Below, one piece after another: positions 41,472 to 49,220 of a stretch of 64,000 bases of DNA. The stretch spans positions 2,108,001 to 2,172,000 of the forward strand of contig NZ_CP133778.1 of the NCBI RefSeq assembly GCF_034347405.1, written 5' to 3'. The notes below the pieces were generated by a model. It was not told the DNA's origin. It worked only from the letters and a program-made list of their open reading frames with translations, and searched no databases. Every line of letters starts with the position of its first letter. Within the stretch, counting starts at the first letter, position 1. This stretch comes from Pseudomonas sp. CCC3.1 (lineage in GTDB: Bacteria; Pseudomonadota; Gammaproteobacteria; Pseudomonadales; Pseudomonadaceae). The translations under genes were made by a program, and so were the position numbers.

Positions 41472-41867
41472 ATGCGAACCACGATTACCACCGCCGTTTT
41501 GTTGAGCCTGCTGAGCAGTGCCACTGTATTTGCGGCAGACGCCCCGATACTTTCAACCTCAGGTAAATTCGACGAGGCGACGGGCGAAGCCCTGTTCAAT
41601 CAGGTGTGTCAGGGCTGCCATATGGCTGACGGCCAGGGCTCTCACGGAGCCGGTGCTTATCCGGCTCTGGCCGCAAACCCCAAGCTGGGGGCCAAGGTCT
41701 ATCCGGTCTATATGGTGTCATCCGGGCAGGGCGGCATGCCGGGCTTCCAAAAGTACATGGATGACCAGCAGATAGCCTCTGTGGTCAACTATGTGCGCAC
41801 TCACTTTGGTAACCAATACGCCGATACGGTGACGGTCGAAGACGTTAAAACCGTTACCCGGCGCTAG
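41472..41867 (+). CDS. Periplasmic class I cytochrome c
   Basis: 131-residue monohaem cytochrome c. A Sec signal (cut near FAA, residue 21) is followed by the haem site CQGCH at residues 46-50; Met-89 in GGMPGF is the probable axial ligand. GGGAG lies 6 nt before ATG. It directly follows the Tat-exported amine oxidase and is the likely electron acceptor, sending electrons to a terminal oxidase. The stop codon TAG is formed by the left end of the MITE inserted at 41865, so the original C-terminus may have been longer or different. Confidence 0.9.
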   Translation: MRTTITTAVLLSLLSSATVFAADAPILSTSGKFDEATGEALFNQVCQGCHMADGQGSHGAGAYPALAANPKLGAKVYPVYMVSSGQGGMPGFQKYMDDQQIASVVNYVRTHFGNQYADTVTVEDVKTVTRR

Positions 41868-42009
41868 GGTCTGTACGAAAGGTTTTCGAGCGAAGGTCAG
41901 GCAAGGCGAAAACAGGCGAGGAAGCAGAGTTTACGGGCTGTAAATGAGCATTCCGAGTCTGTTTTCAACGCCGCATAGCCGAGCGTAGAAACATGTCGTA
42001 CAAAGCCTA
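41865..42009. mobile_element. MITE copy 1 (145 bp, TA target site)
   Basis: 145-bp non-coding element bounded by TA at both ends. Ends are imperfect inverted repeats: TAGGGTCTGTACGAA on the left and the complement of TTAGGCTTTGTACGA on the right. It is about 92 % identical to the copy at 43574-43718 (11 differences by eye, no gaps). Internal arms GGCGAAAACAG and CTGTTTTC, and TTTAC/GTAAA around GGGCT, let the whole element fold into a long hairpin. It is too small to encode a transposase, so it must be moved in trans. Its left end supplies the stop codon of the cytochrome gene. Confidence 0.85.
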
Positions 42010-42057
42010 ACAAGCAACAATGGACTCTGTATTTTCATACCCCTAAAGGAATAAACA

Positions 42058-42561
42058 ATGTCGAAAAAAATCATCACCACCGTTCTATTGACCTCTCTGT
42101 TGGGTGGTTTGATGGCGACTCAGGTCAACGCAGCTGAAGTGATTCGCCACAAGCTGCCGAACTCGAATTTCCCGATCTCGCTGGCGGTGGAAATTCCACC
42201 GGGTGTGACCGTGGTCAATCTCAGTGGCGTGGTGCCGCCCATTGCCGACAGCAAGGCCGACCCCAAGACCCTGGCCGCTTATGGCGACACCGAAGTGCAA
42301 ACGGTCAACGTGCTGAAGAACATTGAGGCCACGTTGAAAAGCATCAACCTGACGATGGGTGATGTGGTGAAAATGCAGGTGTATCTGGTGGGCACGCCTG
42401 AAACCGGGAAGATGGACTTTGCCGGTTTTATGAAAGGCTATACCCAGTTCTTTGGCACCCAGGCACAACCAAAACTGCCGACGCGTTCTGCGTTTCAGGT
42501 CGCAGGGCTGGCTAATCCGAACTATCTGGTAGAAATCGAAGTGACGGCTGTTCGTCCATAA
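42058..42561 (+). CDS. Secreted RidA/YjgF family protein
   Basis: 167-residue RidA-family protein with a clear Sec signal (cut after VNA, residue 25), which is rare: most RidA proteins are cytoplasmic. The conserved Arg-143 (PTRSAFQV) and Glu-159 (VEIEV) that act in imine hydrolysis are present. AAAGGA precedes ATG. It lies after the amine dehydrogenase and its cytochrome, separated only by the MITE. The inferred role is hydrolysis of the imine or enamine product in the periplasm to aldehyde or ketone and ammonia, protecting PLP enzymes or speeding the pathway. It ends at a strong hairpin. Confidence 0.87.
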   Translation: MSKKIITTVLLTSLLGGLMATQVNAAEVIRHKLPNSNFPISLAVEIPPGVTVVNLSGVVPPIADSKADPKTLAAYGDTEVQTVNVLKNIEATLKSINLTMGDVVKMQVYLVGTPETGKMDFAGFMKGYTQFFGTQAQPKLPTRSAFQVAGLANPNYLVEIEVTAVRP

Positions 42562-42577
42562 TTCGGGCGAATACCCT

Positions 42578-42620
42578 GTTAAGCCATGAGCGACTGACGA
42601 TCAGTCGCTCATGGCTTAAC
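42578..42620. terminator. Perfect 20-bp hairpin between convergent genes
   Basis: 20-bp perfect arms (42578-42597 and 42601-42620) beginning GTTAAGCCATGAGCG around a 3-nt loop CGA, just after the secreted RidA gene and before the end of the LysE gene. It would stop transcription from both sides, though it lacks a T run. Confidence 0.65.
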
Positions 42621-42653
42621 GGCAGTGCGATTTGAAGGGAGAGACAACAGGCT

Positions 42654-43292
42654 TTAGGCGACTTTGCCGCGGATCGTCAAAAGACTTACGCCCAACCCCA
42701 TAAACGAAACCCCAAACAAACGGTTAAGTGCTTTTGCGCGTGCTGGAGACGACAGGTAGCCCTTGAGCGTCTGGGCCAGCAAGGCGTAAAACAGGTGCGC
42801 GACAATCGAGCAACCGGCAAACGTGAATATCAGAACGGTCAGGTAGCTCAGGCTGGAGTTGCCGCCCTGAATGAACTGAGGCAGGAATGCGGCGAAGAAA
42901 AGAATCGCCTTGGGGTTGGTAATCGCCACCGAAAAGCCTTTGCTGAACAGTTTCCAGGCCGACACGTCAACGGCGGGGGCTGAGCGCACATTATCGAAAG
43001 CGTGATTACGGCTGCGCCACTGTTTAACGCCCAAGTAGATGAGATAGCTGGCACCTGCGACCTTCAGCACTAGAAAAGCTGTGGCCGACGCTATCAGCAG
43101 CGCCCCCAGTCCGGCACTGGTCGCCGAGGCAATAATCAGCAGTCCGATCGCGTTGCCAAGAGAGCCGATCATGGCGCGCCACGGGCCATGGCTCACGGAA
43201 TTGGACAGCGACATGATGACCGCAGGCCCGGGAGTGAGTGTCACGATCAGGGCAATAAAGGTGAAACTGAGCCAATCATTTATTGAAACCAA
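42654..43292 (-). CDS. LysE/RhtB family amino acid exporter
   Basis: 212-residue inner-membrane exporter with about six hydrophobic segments. The family signature LTPGPAVIMSLSNSVSHG near the N-terminus and the SYLIYLGVKQWRSR loop in the middle are clear. It exports amino acids or homoserine lactone-like compounds. There is no ATG near the family start; TTG 43292 has GGAG 9 nt upstream and is chosen, though TTG 43316 is also possible. The gene lies between the two MITE copies, downstream of the broken hicB on the same strand. Confidence 0.85.
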   Translation of the reverse strand: MVSINDWLSFTFIALIVTLTPGPAVIMSLSNSVSHGPWRAMIGSLGNAIGLLIIASATSAGLGALLIASATAFLVLKVAGASYLIYLGVKQWRSRNHAFDNVRSAPAVDVSAWKLFSKGFSVAITNPKAILFFAAFLPQFIQGGNSSLSYLTVLIFTFAGCSIVAHLFYALLAQTLKGYLSSPARAKALNRLFGVSFMGLGVSLLTIRGKVA

Positions 43293-43312
43293 CGGGAAAA
43301 TCTCCGGAAGAG

Positions 43313-43980
43313 TCAAGCAGCAGGGCAGGCAAGCCTGTCATAGTTTGCAAGACTGTCAATGCGAGTGAGCCGGAATTTTTTTGCCTTCAGCGCATCCAGT
43401 TCCTTTAGGGGCACTGGCGTACGAATCCACGCAGCTGAAGGCGTTCTCAGAGGCGCGGCAAGAAACAGCCTGCTCGCCCCCAGAGTGGTGCTGAGGCTAG
43501 GTGCATCGCTCCAGGTACTCGCTAACGCCTGACGAGTGAGGTCATTGAACGTCACGTTCTTGCGACTGACTACTAGGGTTTGTACGAATTGTTTTCGAGT
43601 GAAGGTCAGGCAAGGCGAAAACAGGCGAGGAAGCGGAGTTTACGGGCTGTAAATGAGCATTCCGAGCTTGTTTTCAACGCCGCATAACCGAGCGTAGATA
43701 CATTTCGTACAGAGCCTAAGTCTGCGGCCAAGTGCAGATCATGCCCAGCCCGTATATTGAATGAGCCTTTGCAGGATATTTTCGGGTTGTGCCCGAGCTC
43801 CTGGCAGGTTTGCAGGTAGTCATCCACTGCTTCATGAAATGCCGCTTCAAGCTTGGCGACTGCCTGGCCTTCGTAATTGACCAGAGGGCGAATGAACTGG
43901 AGTTTGCCGTACAGGCAGTTATTTTCAGTGCTGGCTTCGATTGAGCTGTAGTCGCTCTTGTATTGCATTTGGTTAGTCAT
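43313..43980 (-). pseudogene. hicB-like antitoxin gene split by a MITE
   Basis: Orphan HicB-type gene in two pieces. The 5' part (43980 to 43719) encodes the HicB core: MTNQMQYKSDYSSIE, LVNYEGQAVAKLEAAFHEAV and CKGSFNIRAGHDLHLAAD. The 3' part (43573 downward) encodes SRKNVTFNDLTRQALAS, the rest of the ribbon-helix-helix domain. Between them lies the MITE 43574-43718. Removing it with one TA copy joins the pieces in frame as LAADLVVSRKN, so the insertion is exact. As it stands, the protein runs into the element and loses its DNA-binding end. The frame continues about 60 codons past the usual HicB end, so the 3' limit is uncertain. No hicA gene was found on either side. Confidence 0.8.
43574..43718. 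mobile_element. MITE copy 2 (145 bp, TA target site), inserted in hicB
   Basis: Same length and same terminal repeats as copy 1 (left TAGGGTTTGTACGAA, right GTACAGAGCCTA). Both ends carry TA, and the in-frame rejoining of hicB when one TA and the element are removed proves the boundaries and the TA duplication. The element contains stop codons in the hicB frame further on, truncating the antitoxin. Confidence 0.9.
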
Positions 43981-44092
43981 GTTATTAACACGGCTGCCAG
44001 TCCCTTCTATTTGGGAATAGCCGAAACGCCGGAGCGGGGGTGATGAGTTCGGGCCATGTGTATGAGCTTCGGTCATTAATCAATTTGGACAG

Positions 44093-44456
44093 AAAATTTT
44101 CGTCCTTGGACAAACTATTGTCTCGGTTATGCGACTAAATCTAGTTGCAGCGATTAGGGCAATCAAGCAGCAAGAGATAGGTGTAGCGACGCACAATGAT
44201 GATCGTCCCCACGCGTAATTAATGGTCCTTTTCAAGTCATATGAACTGAGACAAAACCACATCACGTGGTTCGTAGCCACATTATTGACCCACTCGTGCA
44301 CCTATACTGAGACAGCTCAAGCTGCCGGCGAAGTGACGCATCGCTCTTCGTCAAATTCAAAACAGGATTGGCTTTACGCCATTAATTGGCTCATACATAA
44401 ATCGCACGCGACCTTTTTCAACGACCGAGTCCTACCTCTTACTTTGAAGATTGCTC
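44093..44456. other. Intergenic region before the TccC-like gene
   Basis: About 360 bases with no gene recognised and lower GC than the flanks. It holds an imperfect palindrome around 44088-44106 (GGACAGAAAATTTTCGTCC) and a 6-5-6 inverted repeat AACCAC-ATCAC-GTGGTT at 44254-44270. Either could bear on expression of the toxin gene or of the broken hicB. No HicA-like frame was found here. Confidence 0.45.
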
Positions 44457-47264
44457 ATGACCAGTTCCCTGCATCAACACACACCTTCACTCACGGTCTT
44501 TGATCCACGCGGTTTGTCTGTGCGTGGCATTGCCTACCATCGACGGGAAGTTGAGGCGGTTATCGCAGAGCGAGTCCAGCGCCAAGTGTTCAATGCTCGG
44601 GGGCAACTGGCTCAGCAATGGGACCCGCGTTTGCTTGAGCTGAGTGAGAGTGAAGCCGGGGCTCAACCCAACCAATCCACACGCTATAGCCTCAGTGGCC
44701 AAGTGCTGTTGACAGAGAGTGTGGATGCTGGCTGGCGACTCGCGTGTCATGACGCTGCCGGGCTGCTGCGTGAGAGCTGGGATGGGCGCGATACCCATCG
44801 CAGCTATGCCTACGATGAACACCTGCGACCGGTGAGTGTGTTTGAGCATGAGCTGTCGCTGTGTGTGGAGCGTTTTACCTATGCGGGCGTCGACGAGGAA
44901 AGCGCCCGTCACAACCGCTGCGGGCAACTGCTTCGACACGATGATCAGGCGGGCAGTCTGTGGCATGAGGCATTTGCACTCACCGGACAGCCGCTGAGCG
45001 AGGCACGTCAATTCTGCGCAGTGCTGACGCCATCTCACTGGCCTGAGTCTGAAAAAGATCTGGAAGGCAACCCGTACACCACCCACTGGCGGCACGATGC
45101 GCTGGGCGCGGTCATCGAGCAAATCGATGCGCTTGAACATGTGCAGCGTTTTGAGTTTGATATTGCGGGCCAGCCCTTTGCGTCCTGGCTTGACGGCGTC
45201 GCGCTACTCAAAAGCACGACCTACAACGCTTTTGGCCACGTAGAAATTGAGCAGGCAGGCAATGACGTCACTACCACGGCGTATTACTCCCCGCAGGGCG
45301 GCCTGCTATCAAACCTGAAGGCCAAAACCTCGACGGGCAAAACACTGCAAGACTTGAACTACCAGTACGATCCGGTAGGCAATATCGTGCACATTGAAGA
45401 CCTGACCCAGCCGGTGCAATGGTTTGCTGGGCAGCGTATTCAGGCCGTCAGTACGTATGCCTATGACACGCTCTATCAATTAACCCGCGCTACCGGTCGT
45501 GAAAACGCCAGTCAGACCATCGGCCCGAGCCTGCCAAGGCTGGAGATCTTTGGCGCGATAGATGAGAGCTGTTGGCGCAATTACAGCCAGACCTATAGCT
45601 ACGACAGCGGCGGCAACCTGACTCAACTCAAGCACGATGCAGGGGCTGGCAATGCTTACACCCGCGAAATGGTCGTCGACACACGCAGCAATCGCAGCCT
45701 GTTCAAGGACGATTCACCAATAGATTTTGCCAACGCCTTTGATACCAACGGCAATCAACAAGCCTTGGTACCGGGTCAACTTATGCAGTGGGACAGTCGC
45801 AATCAGTTGCAGCTAGTCACCCAAGTGCAGCGCGACGCGCCGGATGGCCGGGACGACGACAGTGAAACCTACGTCTATGACGGCGGCGGGCAGCGTGCGC
45901 GCAAAGTGCGTCGCGCCAAAACCCGTGGTGGCGAGCACATCAGTGAAGTGCTTTATCTGCCGGGGCTTGAGATCCGCACCCGCACGACAGGCGAGCGATT
46001 GCACGTAGTGATCGCCCAAGCGGGGCGCAATGGCGTGCGTTTGTTGCACTGGGAGGCAGGCCGTCGCAGAGGCATTGATAATGATCAATTGCGTTACAGC
46101 TTGAGTGACCATTTGGGCAGCAGCACGCTGGAACTGGATCAAGCCGGCGAGTTGTTAAGTCAGGAAAGTTACTACCCCTACGGCGGTACGGCCTGGTGGG
46201 CAGCGAAAAGTGCAATTGAAGGCCGCTACAAAGTCATTCGATACTCGGGTAAAGAACGGGATGCGACCGGGTTGTATTATTACGGACTCCGTTATTACGC
46301 GCCGTGGTTGCAGCGGTGGATTAATCCGGATCCGTCAGGGGATGCTGATGGATTGAATCTGTACTGTTTTGTACGAAATAACCCAGTGGGTTTTTATGAC
46401 TTATCAGGACTTTGCTGCTGGGGAGTGAATGATGAGTATGAAGAAGCTGCCAAATGTAATTATAAAATTTCAAGCCGCGGACTTGTAAAACTCAGAGAGA
46501 TAAGTCCGGCCTACGCAGAGCGTGCGATAAACGCTGTCGAACTGGCGCACATAGCCGTTAAAGAAGCACTTGATATAGTGAGAGCTTATACAGCCAGCGC
46601 TGATGTAACTCCCGAGAGTATGACAATAATGAATAGTGTTATCTCAGGGGAGGACCCGGAAACAATGGCTTATCTTGAAAGTGTTTATAAGGGTGTTGAT
46701 GACCATTTGACGGCTATTCGGAATGATGCGGATATGGAGTCGTTTGTCTTCGTAAAACCCCTCTCTAAAACCCTAAAAGCTGAAAAATATGGAACAAGGC
46801 CCGTCGTGCGAGCTTTTGTTTATACAGGAGATTCAGAGCGCAGAGTTTTTATGAATATGGCAAGGCTAGAGGGTGATCATGTACTAAAATCCGCAGCAAC
46901 GATTATTCATGAGCTTTCCCACTATCAAGGAACGCATGATTTTTTATATGTAGATATGGGGTTTGCGGGGGTGGGGGTCGACACGCCTATAGATGAAGCA
47001 AGTAATGCCTTGATGGCGTTGTCTAGTAATTTAAATTCAATAGCTAATGGTACTCGTGATGGCGATATTTTTAAAGGCTTGGTTAGAATTAGAGAGAAAC
47101 GTCTGAATTCATCATTTAAATTGGTTCATCCGGAACTCATGGGAAATGGCAAGAGTGTTTCATATCCTGGTATTAGGCAAAAAATACTTAGAATGAACGC
47201 CGATTCGGTTGCCATGCTAGCAATGTCACTCTCAGCGGGCAAACTTAGCCATGGACTTAGATAG
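44457..47264 (+). CDS. TccC-type Tc toxin C subunit/RHS protein with zincin-like C-terminal domain
   Basis: 935-residue RHS-repeat protein. Residues 1 to about 650 match TccC: TPSLTVFDPRGLSVRGIAYHR at the start, many YD-type repeats (YQYDPVGNI, YDTLYQLTRATGRE), and the core end IRYSGKERDATGLYYYGLRYY, DPSGDADGLNLY and NNP, where paired Asp residues cut the toxin free inside the cocoon. After about 650 comes the hypervariable effector, AT-rich and unlike known TccC toxins. It has HELSH at 818-822 followed by GTHDFLY at 825-831, the HExxH plus GTxDxxY pattern of aspzincin (M35-type) metalloproteases. No TcA or TcB genes are near, so it needs partners elsewhere or acts as an orphan. ATG 44457 fits the family start; ribosome site weak. 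Confidence 0.87.
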   Translation: MTSSLHQHTPSLTVFDPRGLSVRGIAYHRREVEAVIAERVQRQVFNARGQLAQQWDPRLLELSESEAGAQPNQSTRYSLSGQVLLTESVDAGWRLACHDAAGLLRESWDGRDTHRSYAYDEHLRPVSVFEHELSLCVERFTYAGVDEESARHNRCGQLLRHDDQAGSLWHEAFALTGQPLSEARQFCAVLTPSHWPESEKDLEGNPYTTHWRHDALGAVIEQIDALEHVQRFEFDIAGQPFASWLDGVALLKSTTYNAFGHVEIEQAGNDVTTTAYYSPQGGLLSNLKAKTSTGKTLQDLNYQYDPVGNIVHIEDLTQPVQWFAGQRIQAVSTYAYDTLYQLTRATGRENASQTIGPSLPRLEIFGAIDESCWRNYSQTYSYDSGGNLTQLKHDAGAGNAYTREMVVDTRSNRSLFKDDSPIDFANAFDTNGNQQALVPGQLMQWDSRNQLQLVTQVQRDAPDGRDDDSETYVYDGGGQRARKVRRAKTRGGEHISEVLYLPGLEIRTRTTGERLHVVIAQAGRNGVRLLHWEAGRRRGIDNDQLRYSLSDHLGSSTLELDQAGELLSQESYYPYGGTAWWAAKSAIEGRYKVIRYSGKERDATGLYYYGLRYYAPWLQRWINPDPSGDADGLNLYCFVRNNPVGFYDLSGLCCWGVNDEYEEAAKCNYKISSRGLVKLREISPAYAERAINAVELAHIAVKEALDIVRAYTASADVTPESMTIMNSVISGEDPETMAYLESVYKGVDDHLTAIRNDADMESFVFVKPLSKTLKAEKYGTRPVVRAFVYTGDSERRVFMNMARLEGDHVLKSAATIIHELSHYQGTHDFLYVDMGFAGVGVDTPIDEASNALMALSSNLNSIANGTRDGDIFKGLVRIREKRLNSSFKLVHPELMGNGKSVSYPGIRQKILRMNADSVAMLAMSLSAGKLSHGLR

Positions 47265-47472
47265 AAAGAGGTATAGAACAACTCACTCAGGCGCGCCGGG
47301 CCGTAGCTGGTTGAAAGCTGGGTGACGTATAGGTGGTCGGCGGCTAGGCTCATCCTGGCGCTTGCAGGCGCTATCTTTCAAAGGCCAAAAGATTGCAGCC
47401 TGCACCTGCTCTGGCGAGGCAGCGCCATGTTTTGCTAGGCTGTTCAGCAATCGCAAAGGGAGTGCTTAAAGA

Positions 47473-47640
47473 ATGGAATTGAAATCGCCAGATAAAAATA
47501 TTCGAATCGTCGGTTGCGCAGGGGTTGTTGCGGGGCTGGGGATGATCGTTGCCGGGCATGCCAGTTTTGGCACCAGTCTTCTGGGCGGCGGGCTGCTGTT
47601 TCTGGCCTTGCCTTTGTTTAGAACAGCGGGCAAAAAATAA
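47473..47640 (+). CDS. Small two-helix membrane protein
   Basis: 55-residue protein with a charged start (MELKSPDKNIR), two hydrophobic segments rich in Gly and Ala (about residues 12-27 and 33-49), and a basic RTAGKK end. GGGAG lies about 9 nt before ATG and coding composition is good. It is too short for most gene callers. It stands alone between the toxin gene and a convergent transporter; no link to toxin immunity can be shown. Function unknown. Confidence 0.55.
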   Translation: MELKSPDKNIRIVGCAGVVAGLGMIVAGHASFGTSLLGGGLLFLALPLFRTAGKK

Positions 47641-47657
47641 GCGTTTTCTGCCCGCTG
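47624..47657. terminator. Convergent hairpin after the small membrane protein
   Basis: CAGCGGGCA (47624-47632) and TGCCCGCTG (47649-47657) form a 9-bp stem; A and T runs in the loop extend it. It covers the end of the small gene and lies 18 bases from the stop of the YkvI gene on the other strand, so it can end both transcripts. Confidence 0.55.
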
Positions 47658-47674
47658 CGGGTCTGGCTAAACAG

Positions 47675-48730
47675 TCAGGCGGTCACGAGTCGGCGCGTTC
47701 GGAACCAGCCAATCACCACGGCGCCAATCAGCAGGAAACCCAGGTAACCGAACAGCGGATACACCTGGCCCACCAAGCTGATAAACCCCACCAGGCTGCC
47801 GATAAAGGCAACGACCCCGGCCGCGACAGAGCCCATGCGGAACGTCCGTGTGCCCGCTGGCAGCAAGCGCGCACAAAAGGAATAGAGCGTGCCGACGGCG
47901 GTGTTGAGGATCATGCAAAAAATGATCACGGCCATGATCAGGCCCAGCACCGGCGAGGCTTCAGTGGCAATCGACAGCATCGGCATCGGCAGATCGGCCA
48001 CCGTGTCCAGGCGTGAAAGCAGCCCCAGGCTCATGACCAGCATCAGCAAACCCAGTATTGCGCCACCGAGGATGCCGCCCAGCACGGCCTGTTTTTCGGA
48101 TTTGGCAGCGCCGCCCATGATCGCCAGTATCGGCACCCCGGCAACGATGTTGTACGAGACGTACAACAAGGCCCCCAGCAACCAGTGGCTGGCCCCGGAC
48201 GCCTGCTGGCTGGCCAGTTGGTTGAGATCATCGAAGCTTTGATCGCGGGTGGCCACGCCATACAGCGCCACGCCAACGGCTGCGAGAATCAGAAAGGGCG
48301 TGGCGGCGCCGATCATGCCGATGACCTTGTGCACGTCCAGGCACACCACGGCGACCACGATCAGCGTCACGATCACGCTGCCAGCAATCGCCGGAATGCC
48401 GAATTGTTGTTCCAGCAAGGCGCCGCCGCCCGCCAGCATGACGACCGTGACTGCAAACATGAAGAAGGTAATCATCAGGTCGACAAAGGACCCCAGAAAG
48501 CGTCCGCACAGTGCATAGACCACATCTTTGTGCGAGGTCGCGTGCAAGCGGCTGCCCATGCCCGCCAGCGCCATACCGAGAAAGGTGAAGAGTGCTGCAC
48601 TGACGACTGCGCCCACCAGACCCCACACGCCGAACCCGACAAACATCAACAACAGCTCGCGACCGGAAGCGAAACCAGCACCCACTATCACGCCCACAAA
48701 CGCACCGGCGATTTTCAGACTTTCTTTCAT
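47675..48730 (-). CDS. YkvI-family membrane transporter (LeuT-fold)
   Basis: 351-residue inner-membrane protein with about ten hydrophobic segments. The start MKESLKIAGAFVGVIVGAGFASGRE has the unwound glycine-rich TM1 seen in the YkvI/LeuT superfamily, and YNIVAGVPILAIMGG lies in the middle. YkvI proteins are poorly studied; sodium-coupled amino acid uptake is likely by fold. ATG 48730 is preferred over a 15-residue upstream extension because it has GAGGGAAG and starts at the family start. It is the last gene of the minus-strand DauA-like/RidA unit and probably imports the amino acid oxidised there. Confidence 0.8.
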   Translation of the reverse strand: MKESLKIAGAFVGVIVGAGFASGRELLLMFVGFGVWGLVGAVVSAALFTFLGMALAGMGSRLHATSHKDVVYALCGRFLGSFVDLMITFFMFAVTVVMLAGGGALLEQQFGIPAIAGSVIVTLIVVAVVCLDVHKVIGMIGAATPFLILAAVGVALYGVATRDQSFDDLNQLASQQASGASHWLLGALLYVSYNIVAGVPILAIMGGAAKSEKQAVLGGILGGAILGLLMLVMSLGLLSRLDTVADLPMPMLSIATEASPVLGLIMAVIIFCMILNTAVGTLYSFCARLLPAGTRTFRMGSVAAGVVAFIGSLVGFISLVGQVYPLFGYLGFLLIGAVVIGWFRTRRLVTA

Positions 48731-48817
48731 GACGACTTCCCTCTCTTTATTTTTATGCTTGGAGCAGGTGCTCACCGGCGACCTGCGGGGCAGCGCATTG
48801 ATAGTTGGCGCGTTGGT

Positions 48818-49195
48818 TCAGCTGGCGCCGAGCCAGGCCTGAACTTCGACTTCGACATCAACCCCCAGCGCGAGCTGGGCGCCAACGGTGGAGCGCACCG
48901 GGAAACCGTTGTTGAAGTGACGTGAGTAGACCTCGTTGAAACCGGCGAAATGTTGCATGTCCGACAGCCACACCGTGGCCTTGACCACTTGATCAAACCC
49001 CACGCCGCATTCGGCCAAGGTCTCGCTGATGCGTGTCATCACGGCTTCGGTCTGCACGCGAATGTCGCCGCGTACCACTTCACCTTCAGGGCTCATGGGC
49101 ACTTGCCCGGACAGAAACAGAAAATCGCCGACCCGAATCGCTTTGGAAAACGGGTAGGGCAGGTGGCTCGGGTAACGCTGTAGACGCTCAGACAT
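48818..49195 (-). CDS. RidA/YjgF family imine deaminase
   Basis: 125-residue cytoplasmic RidA homologue. YPFSKAIRVGDFLFLSGQVP is the family start; the key Arg is in PVRSTVGAQLA and the Glu in VEVEVQAWLG. It hydrolyses imines or enamines to keto acid and ammonia. AGAGG precedes ATG. It lies 25 bases downstream of the DauA-like dehydrogenase, whose product is an imine, so the pairing makes functional sense. It differs from the secreted RidA at 42058 in having no signal peptide. Confidence 0.92.
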   Translation of the reverse strand: MSERLQRYPSHLPYPFSKAIRVGDFLFLSGQVPMSPEGEVVRGDIRVQTEAVMTRISETLAECGVGFDQVVKATVWLSDMQHFAGFNEVYSRHFNNGFPVRSTVGAQLALGVDVEVEVQAWLGAS

Positions 49196-49220
49196 GGGAG
49201 AACCTCTTGGTGTGATCGGA

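Noticed and set aside
41865..43718. Composite transposon formed by the two MITE copies
   Set aside because: The elements have no transposase, the outer flanks show no common target duplication, and one insertion is separately proven by the hicB frame.
43981..44301. hicA toxin upstream of hicB
   Set aside because: The frames here show no HicA features (short double-stranded RNA-binding fold with conserved GSH motif); the antitoxin appears to be an orphan.
47265..47640. Immunity protein for the TccC-type toxin
   Set aside because: The only frame is a 55-residue membrane protein with ordinary high-GC composition unlike the AT-rich effector tip, and Tc toxins do not usually carry immunity genes.
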